Shown here piece by piece: positions 54,236 through 62,320 of a stretch of DNA of 64,000 bases. The notes under the pieces are model-generated. The model had not been told where the DNA came from. It did no database searches and was given only the letters and a program-made list of their open reading frames with translations. Both the position numbers and the translations under genes were made by a program. Every line of letters begins with the position of its first letter. Position 1 is the stretch's first letter. The stretch comes from Limnovirga soli (GTDB taxonomy: Bacteria > Bacteroidota > Bacteroidia > Chitinophagales > Chitinophagaceae), in assembly GCF_013106755.1 (NCBI RefSeq), contig NZ_WHPF01000002.1:248001-312000 (forward strand), written 5' to 3'.

Positions 54236-54679
54236 ATGAAAAAATTTTACTTACTGCTATTCGCCTTTATTATAACCAACAATTGTTTGCTGGCTCAAAA
54301 ATCTGCCATTTTTACCCCTAACGGCATTGCTATAGGTGGATATGATGTGGTTGCTTTTTTTACCGATAGCAAACCGGTACCTGGAGTTGATACACTTGCC
54401 TATAACTGGAACAATGCCATCTGGCATTTTAGTACCAGGGAGCATTTAAATGCTTTTAAAACTAATCCGGATAAGTATGCACCCCAGTATGGCGGTTATT
54501 GCGCTTATGGCACAGCAGAAGGTCACAAAGCACCTACCCAGGTAAACACATGGACTATTGTAAATGGTAAATTGTATTTTAATTACAACAAAGACGTACA
54601 AAAATCATGGATGCCAAATAAAGAAAAATTGATTGAAAAAGCAGATGCCAACTGGATTTTGATAAAAGACAAGGAGTAA
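54236..54679 (+). CDS. Exported YHS-domain protein
   Basis: 147 residues from ATG 54236 (MKKFYLLLFAFIITNNCLLAQ signal peptide); a longer frame begins at 54209. The YHS domain follows: GGYDVVAFFTDSKPVPG, WHFSTREHLNAFKTNPDKYAPQYGGYCAYGTAEGHKAP. YHS proteins bind metal ions; this arrangement is a frequent small periplasmic protein with unknown task. It stands alone, before element E54. Confidence 0.85.
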   Translation: MKKFYLLLFAFIITNNCLLAQKSAIFTPNGIAIGGYDVVAFFTDSKPVPGVDTLAYNWNNAIWHFSTREHLNAFKTNPDKYAPQYGGYCAYGTAEGHKAPTQVNTWTIVNGKLYFNYNKDVQKSWMPNKEKLIEKADANWILIKDKE

Positions 54680-55035
54680 ATGGCGTAAAACAAGAGCTCC
54701 AGGCAATGTGAGGTATAGCATAAGTATTAGCTTCAAGACCAAACTTATATTTTTTATTAGCCCGGCATATAAGCCTACACCAGGCTTTACTTGCGTCGCA
54801 CACTTGTACAGTTGGATTACTATTGAGCTTTTACCAAATTAACCCGGTAAGCGTACAACCAAAATTTAAATTTGGCAAACTTGTTATGGTATTTTAAGCT
54901 GCATAAAGTGATGGTGTACAAGGGTGCGACGCAAGAATATCACATTAAAATTCAAAAGATCGGCTCAAAAGAATAAGCATAAACTTTAGTGCTAAAAAAA
55001 GCTTACCTAAGTAAGCCTTTGAAAAATGCATGCTT
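54680..55035. other. Convergent spacer with element E54
   Basis: Apart from E54 (54750-54970), only about 70 bases after the YHS gene and 65 before the oxidoreductase stop remain, with no clear terminator on the YHS side. Confidence 0.65.
54750..54970. repeat. Two-armed dispersed element E54 (type 1 arms, inverted)
   Basis: Left: T-run plus TTAGCCCGGCA, CACACTTGTAC-type core at 54790-54809. Right: core GTACAAGGGTGCGACGCAAG at 54916-54935, outer box TCGGCTCAAAAG. The best-preserved complete element, 221 bases, in the convergent gap between the YHS and YdiJ-like genes. Confidence 0.87.
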
Positions 55036-57960
55036 TTATTTTATTAACGCGTCGTATAAAATTTCTACAGGATGCAATGCCTTACGGCCCGTACCATCTT
55101 TTACCTGATGACGGCAACTGGTGCCGGGTGCTGCAATAATAGTATCTGCTTCCTGTTTACGAACAGTGGGGAATAAAACCAGTTCTCCTATTTTCATGGA
55201 TAAATCGTAGTGCTCTTTTTCAAAACCAAATGAGCCCGCCATTCCACAACAACCTGAAGGAATAGTTTCCACTGTATAGTACTCAGGCAGTGAAAGTATA
55301 GCTACCGAAGGCGCAACAGAGGATAAAGATTTTTGCTGACAATGACCGTGTAACTGTATCAGCTTTTTCTCCTTGGTAAATCTGCTTTTATCAATATGCC
55401 CATTGGCTATTTCTGCAGCTATAAATTCATCAATTAAAAAAACATGTTTACTCATTTCACGGGCAGCCAGCAAATTTTCATCACTGGCAAGATCTATATA
55501 TTCATCCCTGAAACTAAGTATTGCAGATGGTTCAATACCAATTAATGGTGTTTCGGCAGAAATTAATTCACTTAATAATTCAATATTTTTATTAATAATT
55601 TTTTGCGCATCTCTAATCAAACCTTTTGACAACCAGGTTCTTCCACTTTCCAGATGTTTGGGTATAACTACTTCGTAACCCAGGTTTTCCAGCAAACTAA
55701 TTGCTTTTATACCAATGGCTGTATCGTTGTAATTGGTAAACTCATCGCAAAATAAATAGAGTTTTTTACCGGTATTTATTTTAGCCGGAAAATGATTTTT
55801 ATACCAGCTTCTTAATGTAGTTGTATATAATGAAGGCATAGAACGTGCTACAGCGAAACCAGATAAGCGTTTTATCAAGCTACCGGTAAACTTATTTTTT
55901 ACTGCAAAATTGTATAAACCGGGTACAAGACTACCCAATTTGGCCGATGCACTAAAATTGGCAATTAACCTTGACCGGAATGGTACGCCATTGGCATCAT
56001 AGTAATGTTGCATAAATTCAGCTTTTAATTTGGCAACATCTACGTTGGACGGACATTCTGATTTACACCCCTTACAACTAAGGCACAAGTCCATCACTTC
56101 ATAAATTTCTTTATGGTCAAAACGGTTAAGCTTGTCAGAATGCGTTAAAAACTCACGCAAAATATTGGCCCTGGCACGGGTAGTGTCTTTCTCATTACGC
56201 GTAGCCATGAATGAAGGACACATGGTGCCGCCAGACAAAGCCGTTTTGCGGCAATCACCAGAGCCATTACATTGCTCTGCATGTTGCAGCACGTCCTGAT
56301 TATTAAACCTGAATATACTTTTAAAAGCCGGTGTTTGCTGACCAGGTGTATAACGCAACATGGTATTCATGGGCGGCGTATCTACAATCTTATTGGGATT
56401 AAAAATATGCCCGGGATCCCAGGTTTGTTTTATTTCCTTGAGCAGCTGGTAATTCTTTTTACCTACCATTTGTTCAATAAACTCGCCACGTAAACGACCA
56501 TCGCCATGTTCGCCACTTAAAGAGCCATTGTATTTTTTTACCAGTGTGGCTATTTCTTCTGCAATGGTTCTAAACAGGCGGTTACCTTCCTCGGTTTTTA
56601 AATTAATAATGGGCCGTAAATGCAATTCCCCAGAACCGGCATGCGCATAATGTACTGAATACAGGTTATGCTTTTTCAAAATCTCATTAAAGTCGCGGAT
56701 ATAAGCAGGCAGGTCATGCACATCTACAGCAGTATCTTCAATTACCGGTACGGCTTTTTCATCACCCGGCAAATTACTAAGCAGGCCAAGACCTGCTTTC
56801 CTTAATGTCCATATTTTTTTGGTATCAGCTCCAAAAAGCAAAGGAAAATGGTATCCCAGTCCTGCATTGCGCATAGCTGTTTCTACCTGATGGGCTATTA
56901 TTTCAATTTCAGCCCTGGTATCCCTGCAAAATTCAATTACCAGGATAGCTCCGGGATCGCCTTGTACAAAAAAACGATTTTTTACCTGTTCCTTATTTTC
57001 TTTGGTACATTCCAAAATATAGTGGTCAATCAATTCACTGGCGCTGGGTTTAAACTCCATAGCAATCAAGTTAGCCCTTAGCGATTCATCAATGCTATTA
57101 AAATGCACACACAACAACCCGGTTTCTTTTGGGGGCAATGGGTTAATGTGCAGTTTTATTTCTGTTATAAATGCCAGCGTACCTTCTGATCCGGCAATTA
57201 ATTTGCAAAAGTTAAAATCTTCCTCGCCGGCCGTAAATGGGGCTGATTCAAGTAATACATCAACCGCATAACCGGTATTTCGGCGCTCAACAGATTTTTT
57301 GGGGAACTGACTTCTAATCTCCGTTTGATTTTCATAATTACCCAATAACCTGCGGGTATTACGATAAATATGTGCTTCCAGGGTATCACCTTCACATTTG
57401 GCATGAAATTCATCCAAACTTAGCGACTTAAATACGGCATCGCTGCCATCACTTAATATAGCTGTTACTTCCAGCAGGTGTTCCCTGGTACTTCTATACA
57501 CAACCGAATTGGAGCCACAGGAATTATTGCCCACCATGCCGCCAATCATGGCGCGGTTGGCTGTGGAAGTTTCAGGGCCAAATAAAAAACCATATGGTTT
57601 TAAAAACATATTCAGTTCATCTCTAATTACACCAGGTTGTACACGCACCCAATGCTCTTCGGCATTAATTTCTAAAATTTGGGTAAAATGTTTAGATACA
57701 TCTACAATAATACCGTTACCCACCACCTGACCGGCTAAAGATGTACCAGCAGTTCGTGGAATAATAGATGTATGTGCTGTTTTTGCAAAAGCAATTAAAG
57801 TTTTTAGGTCTTGTATGGTTTTGGGTATGGCTACTGCCAAAGGCATTTCCCGGTAAGCCGAAGCATCAGTGGCGTATAGTGTGCGCATGGTAGTATCAAA
57901 AAACAAATCTCCGTTCAGTTTGCTTTTAAGTTGCTGTAGCTGTTCCGTCATTCCTGCCAT
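55036..57960 (-). CDS. FAD-linked oxidase and Fe-S fusion (YdiJ-like D-2-hydroxyacid dehydrogenase)
   Basis: About 974 residues from the ATG at 57960 (MAGMTEQLQQL); a longer frame exists to 58014. Domains in order: FAD-binding PCMH (about 30-260, IIPRTAGTSLAGQVVGNGIIVD), FAD oxidase C-terminal (to about 525, HYAHAGSGELHLRPI), 4Fe-4S region (CLSCKGCKSECPSNVD) and a CCG-type C-terminal part (HGHCQQ, PSGCCGMAGSFGFE). Such fusions oxidise D-lactate or D-2-hydroxyglutarate and pass electrons to the respiratory chain; which one is not decided here. Confidence 0.88.
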   Translation of the reverse strand: MAGMTEQLQQLKSKLNGDLFFDTTMRTLYATDASAYREMPLAVAIPKTIQDLKTLIAFAKTAHTSIIPRTAGTSLAGQVVGNGIIVDVSKHFTQILEINAEEHWVRVQPGVIRDELNMFLKPYGFLFGPETSTANRAMIGGMVGNNSCGSNSVVYRSTREHLLEVTAILSDGSDAVFKSLSLDEFHAKCEGDTLEAHIYRNTRRLLGNYENQTEIRSQFPKKSVERRNTGYAVDVLLESAPFTAGEEDFNFCKLIAGSEGTLAFITEIKLHINPLPPKETGLLCVHFNSIDESLRANLIAMEFKPSASELIDHYILECTKENKEQVKNRFFVQGDPGAILVIEFCRDTRAEIEIIAHQVETAMRNAGLGYHFPLLFGADTKKIWTLRKAGLGLLSNLPGDEKAVPVIEDTAVDVHDLPAYIRDFNEILKKHNLYSVHYAHAGSGELHLRPIINLKTEEGNRLFRTIAEEIATLVKKYNGSLSGEHGDGRLRGEFIEQMVGKKNYQLLKEIKQTWDPGHIFNPNKIVDTPPMNTMLRYTPGQQTPAFKSIFRFNNQDVLQHAEQCNGSGDCRKTALSGGTMCPSFMATRNEKDTTRARANILREFLTHSDKLNRFDHKEIYEVMDLCLSCKGCKSECPSNVDVAKLKAEFMQHYYDANGVPFRSRLIANFSASAKLGSLVPGLYNFAVKNKFTGSLIKRLSGFAVARSMPSLYTTTLRSWYKNHFPAKINTGKKLYLFCDEFTNYNDTAIGIKAISLLENLGYEVVIPKHLESGRTWLSKGLIRDAQKIINKNIELLSELISAETPLIGIEPSAILSFRDEYIDLASDENLLAAREMSKHVFLIDEFIAAEIANGHIDKSRFTKEKKLIQLHGHCQQKSLSSVAPSVAILSLPEYYTVETIPSGCCGMAGSFGFEKEHYDLSMKIGELVLFPTVRKQEADTIIAAPGTSCRHQVKDGTGRKALHPVEILYDALIK

Positions 57961-58302
57961 GATAAATCTTTTAATGCGGCGCAAAAATAACCTCTTTTGG
58001 TGGTGCGTGTACAAATGAACAGATATGAGGATAAAAATTTACTTTTTCCCTTATGAGGAGGGTAAAACCATTATGTTATCAGCTATAAAATACAAATGAG
58101 GCTTTACTTGCCACGCTCGGTTCGGGGTTCCTCTTCCATGGCAGCTATGTAATACAAACGCCGATTAGCCTATTTTTTTATAATTCTCCACTCATCCCTA
58201 TCTAATTACCGTTTATAATTTCATATGATACTATGCATTACAAAGTACCTACTTTTGACATGTAATAATTAACATAAAGTACTAAAAATAAAGGGAGGCG
58301 TT
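57961..58302. other. Divergent region between the YdiJ-like and small exported protein genes
   Basis: It contains a type 2 arm at 58098-58148. The rest is AT-rich and presumably holds both promoters; no frame is supported. Confidence 0.6.
58098..58148 (+). repeat. Single repeat arm, type 2
   Basis: GAGGCTTTACTTGCCACGCT ... CTTCCATGGCAGC with pairing ends; no outer box. One of few elements in a divergent, promoter-bearing gap. Confidence 0.78.
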
Positions 58303-58743
58303 ATGAAAAAGCCAATTATAAGCACTATTCTAGTTTTAATAATGACAGTTGTAGTGTATCACGACCAAATTTGGGATTACGTAAAACCCAATAAAATGAT
58401 GAATAAAGAAATTAGTTTATCAATAGCACCTGAGAATAACTACACTTCAGCCGCTTATGCCGATGCTAAAGCAACTGTAAATGTGGTGGTTACCAAAGTA
58501 AGAGGCGACAAAAAAACTATAGTATGGAACAAAACTTTTGATACCATAGAATTACAAAACTATCCCCGTTTAAATGCAGCATTTAACGAAAAAGTTAAAA
58601 TACCCGGGGTAATAGACAATAAAGAAAAGCTGATTGTTACCTATATTGTAACCTACGACAACAAGGGTAGTGTGCTACAGTTAACCAATGGAGAAGCCGT
58701 TTCAACAGGTGTTTCTACAGAAAAAATGATGATTGGGATTTAA
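58303..58743 (+). CDS. Small exported protein, paralogue of 25836-26270
   Basis: 146 residues with an N-terminal membrane or signal segment (4-21) and a beta-rich domain: YTSAAYADAKATVNVVVTKVRGDKK, IVWNKTF, LIVTYIVTYDNKGSVLQLTNGEAVSTG. Clear full-length relative of the protein 32 kb upstream. A stand-alone gene followed by a hairpin terminator. No recognised family or motif. Confidence 0.65.
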   Translation: MKKPIISTILVLIMTVVVYHDQIWDYVKPNKMMNKEISLSIAPENNYTSAAYADAKATVNVVVTKVRGDKKTIVWNKTFDTIELQNYPRLNAAFNEKVKIPGVIDNKEKLIVTYIVTYDNKGSVLQLTNGEAVSTGVSTEKMMIGI

Positions 58744-58792
58744 GATATGGCCGGTTAGTTTTTTAAATTTCTAAATCGGACCTACTTAAAGT

Positions 58793-58827
58793 AGCTTCAT
58801 ATTCAATGTAATATGGAGCTTTTTTTA
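58793..58827 (+). terminator. Rho-independent terminator of the small exported protein gene
   Basis: Stem AGCTTCATATT / AATATGGAGCT (one G-T pair) with a 6-base loop and T7, 49 bases after the stop. Confidence 0.8.
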
Positions 58828-58923
58828 TTTTTTTAATGAATCATTTGATTGTGATATTGCCCTATGGATGATTATGCTCATCATTTAGCCCAATTTTATA
58901 AGTGAATTGTTGCAATGAAAACA

Positions 58924-59008
58924 GAACGCACAAGTGAGGTATTTGAGTGGCGAAGCAGCAAATACAAAACAAGGAGCGATGACCAAAGATTTGCAGCCGG
59001 CTTAATAA
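58924..59008 (-). repeat. Single repeat arm, type 3, inverted
   Basis: GAACGCACAAGTGAGG, then GTATTTG and CAAATAC flanking GAAGCAG, then GGAGCGATGACC and outer box GCAGCCGGCTTAATAAAT. Matches 4366-4449 and the minus strand of 34003-34091. Confidence 0.78.
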
Positions 59009-59068
59009 ATAAACCCTTAAAACCTTTTGAACCTTGAAATTGAATGCTGATACTTTTAATGTTTCTAT

Positions 59069-59076
59069 TAGTTTTG
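59069..59076 (+). promoter_or_regulatory. Candidate -7 element upstream of the ABC-F gene
   Basis: TAGTTTTG fits the Bacteroidota TANNTTTG -7 consensus exactly and lies 20 bases before the ATG at 59097. A matching TTG at the usual distance upstream is not clear. Confidence 0.4.
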
Positions 59077-59096
59077 CGCAGCAATAAAATAAAAAG

Positions 59097-61067
59097 ATGT
59101 TAATAGGACTAAATAATGTAACGTTTGAATTTGGGGCAAGGGTAATTATAGAAAATGCTACCTGGCATATTTTACCTGGCGACAGGGTAGGTTTAATAGG
59201 TTATAATGGAACTGGAAAATCAACCATTTTAAAATTATTGGTGGGCGAATACCAGCCCTCTGCAGGTACCGTTGATAAAAGCAGGGAAACCACCATTGGC
59301 TATTTGCATCAGGATTTGTTGAGTTTTGATACCAACGATTCTATATTGGAAGTAGCCATGGGTGCTTTTGAACAGGTAAAACAATTGGAAAAAGAAATTG
59401 AGGAACTGGGTAAGCAAATGGAGCACCCCAGTTTTACCGGTGAAGGAGAAGAAGAAGCCTTATTGCACGCCTATAGCGATAAGTTACACGAACTGGAAGT
59501 ATTGGGTGGATATAATATTCACCATAAAACCGAGGAAGTATTACAGGGCCTTGGCTTTTTAAATGCTGATCTTACCAGACCTTATAAAGAATTTAGTGGT
59601 GGATGGCGTATGCGTGTATTGCTGGCCAAAATGATATTGCAGCAACCAGATGTTTTATTATTGGATGAACCTACGAATCACCTGGATCTTCCGTCTATTG
59701 AATGGCTGGAGAAATATTTATTGCATTACAAGGGTAGCGTAGTGATTGTGAGCCATGATAAATATTTCTTAAACCGGATGGTAAATAAAATAGTGGAAGT
59801 GTACCAACAGGAGCTCCACATTTACAGTGGAAACTATGATTATTACGCCACAGAAAAAGAGTTGCGGGTTGAAATGCAGCAAAGGGCATTTGAAAACCAG
59901 CAGGATTATATAAGACAGCAGGAGCGTTTTATAGAACGCTTTAAAGCCAAAGCAAGTAAAGCGGCAGCCGCCCAAAGCGCCATGAAAAGGCTGGATAAGA
60001 TCGACCGAATTGAACAGGTAGAAATAGAGCGTCCCAACCTGCGTATTAGTTTTAAGGTAGATAAACAACCCGGAAAAATTATTGCCACCATTAAAGATGC
60101 TACCAAGAAATTTGGCAGCAATACCATTTTGGAAAATGCAGAGGCAGAGATAAACCGTGGTGATAAAATTGCCCTGATTGGTGCTAACGGTAAAGGGAAG
60201 TCTACGCTGCTTAGAATGATTGTTGGTAGCGAACCATTTGAAGGTGAAAGAATTTGGGGGCATAATGTGGATGAAAGCTTTTATGCCCAGCACCAGTTAG
60301 AAGCCCTGAATATAAACAATACTATTTTGGATGAAATGAAAGAATGCGGCAGTGGCAAAACCGAAATGGAGTTGCGTTCTTTAATGGGTTGTTTTTTGTT
60401 CTCGGGTGATGATGTTGATAAGAAAATACGCATATTAAGTGGGGGTGAAAAAGCAAGGGTGGCCCTGGCAAAAGTAATTACCGGTAAAGGCAATTTTTTA
60501 ATGCTGGATGAACCTACCAATCACCTGGATATGCATAGTGTTGAGCTTTTGGCAGAGGCTTTGAATAAATATGAAGGCACTTCCGTATTAGTAAGCCACG
60601 ACCGCTTTTTTATCTCCAAAACGGCAAATACCATTTGGGAAATTGTTGACCATGAAATTAAAGTGTTTAAGGGCGGCTACGAAGAATGGGTAGAATGGAA
60701 AGAACGCAGGGAAAAAGAAGAAAAAGCACAAGCCAGTCAACAGGCAAAAGAAGAGAAAGAAAAAGAAAAACCTGTAGCAGTTGTTAAACCTCAACAGCAG
60801 GTTACCAATGCCACCAGAGAACAAAAAAAGGAATTGGAAAAACTGCAAAGACAGTTTAGTAAACTGGAAGAACAGATAGAGCAACAAAACAAAACCAAAA
60901 GCAGTATAGAAGCAGAATTGGCTAACCCGGCCAACTATGCCGACCGTAATAAATTTGCGCAAATTGAAGCTGATCATAAAGCCATCAAACAAAAGATAGA
61001 TCAGGCTAACAATCAATACGAAGCTTTATTTGAGCAAATAATGACTTTGGAAAAGCAAATAGGATAA
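59097..61067 (+). CDS. ABC-F family ATPase (Uup/EttA-type)
   Basis: 656 residues, two ABC domains without membrane segments. Domain 1: Walker A GYNGTGKS (35-42), signature FSGGW, Walker B LLLDEPTNHLD. Linker and arm region (about 230-325) with charged helices. Domain 2: Walker A GANGKGKS, signature LSGGEKARVALAK, and FLMLDEPTNHLD. A C-terminal coiled coil (about 570-656, KELEKLQRQFSKLEEQIEQQ) of Uup type. ABC-F proteins act on ribosomes or, for Uup, also on DNA transactions. The ATG at 59097 is preferred. The BON-domain gene follows 24 bases later. Confidence 0.92.
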   Translation: MLIGLNNVTFEFGARVIIENATWHILPGDRVGLIGYNGTGKSTILKLLVGEYQPSAGTVDKSRETTIGYLHQDLLSFDTNDSILEVAMGAFEQVKQLEKEIEELGKQMEHPSFTGEGEEEALLHAYSDKLHELEVLGGYNIHHKTEEVLQGLGFLNADLTRPYKEFSGGWRMRVLLAKMILQQPDVLLLDEPTNHLDLPSIEWLEKYLLHYKGSVVIVSHDKYFLNRMVNKIVEVYQQELHIYSGNYDYYATEKELRVEMQQRAFENQQDYIRQQERFIERFKAKASKAAAAQSAMKRLDKIDRIEQVEIERPNLRISFKVDKQPGKIIATIKDATKKFGSNTILENAEAEINRGDKIALIGANGKGKSTLLRMIVGSEPFEGERIWGHNVDESFYAQHQLEALNINNTILDEMKECGSGKTEMELRSLMGCFLFSGDDVDKKIRILSGGEKARVALAKVITGKGNFLMLDEPTNHLDMHSVELLAEALNKYEGTSVLVSHDRFFISKTANTIWEIVDHEIKVFKGGYEEWVEWKERREKEEKAQASQQAKEEKEKEKPVAVVKPQQQVTNATREQKKELEKLQRQFSKLEEQIEQQNKTKSSIEAELANPANYADRNKFAQIEADHKAIKQKIDQANNQYEALFEQIMTLEKQIG

Positions 61068-61091
61068 CCATTATTATTGAAATATTGTACA

Positions 61092-61607
61092 ATGAAAGCA
61101 TTACGATTATTAAGCTCCTATTTAGTAATTAGTTGTATGTTCATTTCATGTGGCATAAGCGATAGCACCATACAACAAAGTGTAAATGCTGCCATACAAT
61201 CCAATCAATCATTGGCAGATATTAGCGCTTCAGTAAATGACGGAAGCGTTTTACTAAAAGGTAACTATGCAGATGAAACTGCCAGACTGGATGGCAATAA
61301 TATTATTGCTGGCATTGAAGGGGTAAAAGCAGTAATTGATAGCGCAACCATAACCGTTATACCAATTGCCCCGTCAACTGCCGCATTAACTGACAGTACC
61401 CTCCAAATAGCGGTTGACAGTGTGTTGAAACGATTTAAAGGGGTTCATGCCACTGTTAAAAACGGCAATATCACACTTACAGGTACCATTATTCAGCCTC
61501 AGTTAAAATGGCTGATATCTGGTTTAAACAGGTTGCACCCGGCCAATATAATTAACAGCCTAAATTATACTACCGGTGCAGCAATTGTTCGCAAAAGAGG
61601 TAAATAA
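61092..61607 (+). CDS. BON-domain lipoprotein
   Basis: 171 residues from ATG 61092 (MKALRLLSSYLVISCMFISC); lipobox FISC. Two BON-like repeats: about 25-90 (IQQSVNAAIQSNQSLADISASVNDGSVLLKGNYAD) and about 105-170 (LQIAVDSVLKRFKGVHATVKNGNITLTGTI). BON domains bind phospholipid or other envelope surfaces. Envelope maintenance is likely. Its stop abuts the convergent gene's stop at 61608 with no base between. Confidence 0.83.
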   Translation: MKALRLLSSYLVISCMFISCGISDSTIQQSVNAAIQSNQSLADISASVNDGSVLLKGNYADETARLDGNNIIAGIEGVKAVIDSATITVIPIAPSTAALTDSTLQIAVDSVLKRFKGVHATVKNGNITLTGTIIQPQLKWLISGLNRLHPANIINSLNYTTGAAIVRKRGK

Positions 61608-62147
61608 TTATTTAGCTGGCAGGTAATAATCAGGGATGCGCAAATCTGGTTTTTCCACGTCCCAAATAATAGAACTCACTTTCCATCCCGCAGGTGTTTT
61701 TATTAATTGAAAGCTGTTTACACCTCTTTCGCTGGCAGAGTCTTTGGTATTTATATAGGTAATATATGTACTAATACGATGGGCAATATTGCCAAAACGC
61801 TCCGTTTTACCATATAGCTCTTCCTCGTAAAATAAGTGTATTTGGCTGCTCTTCACAAAGCCCTCGTAAAAATCAATAAAATCATCAATACCAGTTGTTT
61901 GCATGGTATCACTTCTAAAATTTATTAAAGTAGCCTGAGGTATAAACCTTGCAGCAATAGATGGTTTTGAAGGTACCGAATCATGCTCAAACGAAATGGC
62001 TCTGTAGGCATCTTTTACAGCTTCGGCTATCGCACTGTCTTCAGGTACAATATAAGTATTAGTATCTACCACTTTTACTTCGTTAGTAGTAGTATTACAG
62101 GCAAATAAGAAAATTAAAATAAAGCAAAGCGCAGTTATTGTTTTCAT
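61608..62147 (-). CDS. Lipoprotein with NTF2/SnoaL-like fold
   Basis: 179 residues with a lipoprotein signal (LIFLFAC, Cys17). The C-terminal about 120 residues fit an NTF2-like cone fold: FIPQATLINFRSDTMQTTGIDDFIDFYEGFVKS, AHRISTYITYI, and GVNSFQLIKTPAGWKVSSIIWD. Ligand or enzyme function unknown. It shares no spacer with the BON gene and precedes the metalloprotease on the same strand. Confidence 0.75.
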   Translation of the reverse strand: MKTITALCFILIFLFACNTTTNEVKVVDTNTYIVPEDSAIAEAVKDAYRAISFEHDSVPSKPSIAARFIPQATLINFRSDTMQTTGIDDFIDFYEGFVKSSQIHLFYEEELYGKTERFGNIAHRISTYITYINTKDSASERGVNSFQLIKTPAGWKVSSIIWDVEKPDLRIPDYYLPAK

Positions 62148-62256
62148 AAATACTTTTTTTTGAAAATAGCTTTTTTAGGGCAAATAGCGGCTTAAAATCA
62201 GCAATATCAATAACAAATTATATATACCATGTTTTGTTATCAACTAATTACAAAAA

Positions 62257-62307
62257 GCAGCTTTACTTGCCACGCTCGGTTCAAGGTTCCTCTTTCATGG
62301 CAGCAGA
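62257..62307 (+). repeat. Single repeat arm, type 2
   Basis: CAGCTTTACTTGCCACGCTC ... CTTTCATGGCAGCAG (core 62266-62304) between two minus-strand genes, 14 bases from the metalloprotease stop. No outer box. Confidence 0.78.
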
Positions 62308-62320
62308 ATAAATGCAATGC

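Larger units (their letters stand above)
58744..59096. other. Intergenic region before the ABC-F gene
   Basis: Contents: the terminator (58793-58827), a type 3 arm (58924-59008) and a candidate -7 element TAGTTTTG at 59069-59076, about 20 bases before the ABC-F start. Confidence 0.6.

Noticed and set aside
4288-54935. Type 1 cores as simple rho-independent terminators
   Set aside because: Single arms do not form a self-contained stem with a T-run, and several lie beside separate classical terminators (4211, 6855, 10268, 35570, 52311). A role at 3' ends remains open only for two-armed copies.
59695-60293. Minus-strand frames inside the ABC-F gene
   Set aside because: They are shadows of a clear ABC-F coding frame and encode low-complexity, Phe/Leu-rich peptides.
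4251-62307. Repeat arms as a CRISPR array
   Set aside because: Copies are kilobases apart, in both orientations, without regular spacers or cas genes.
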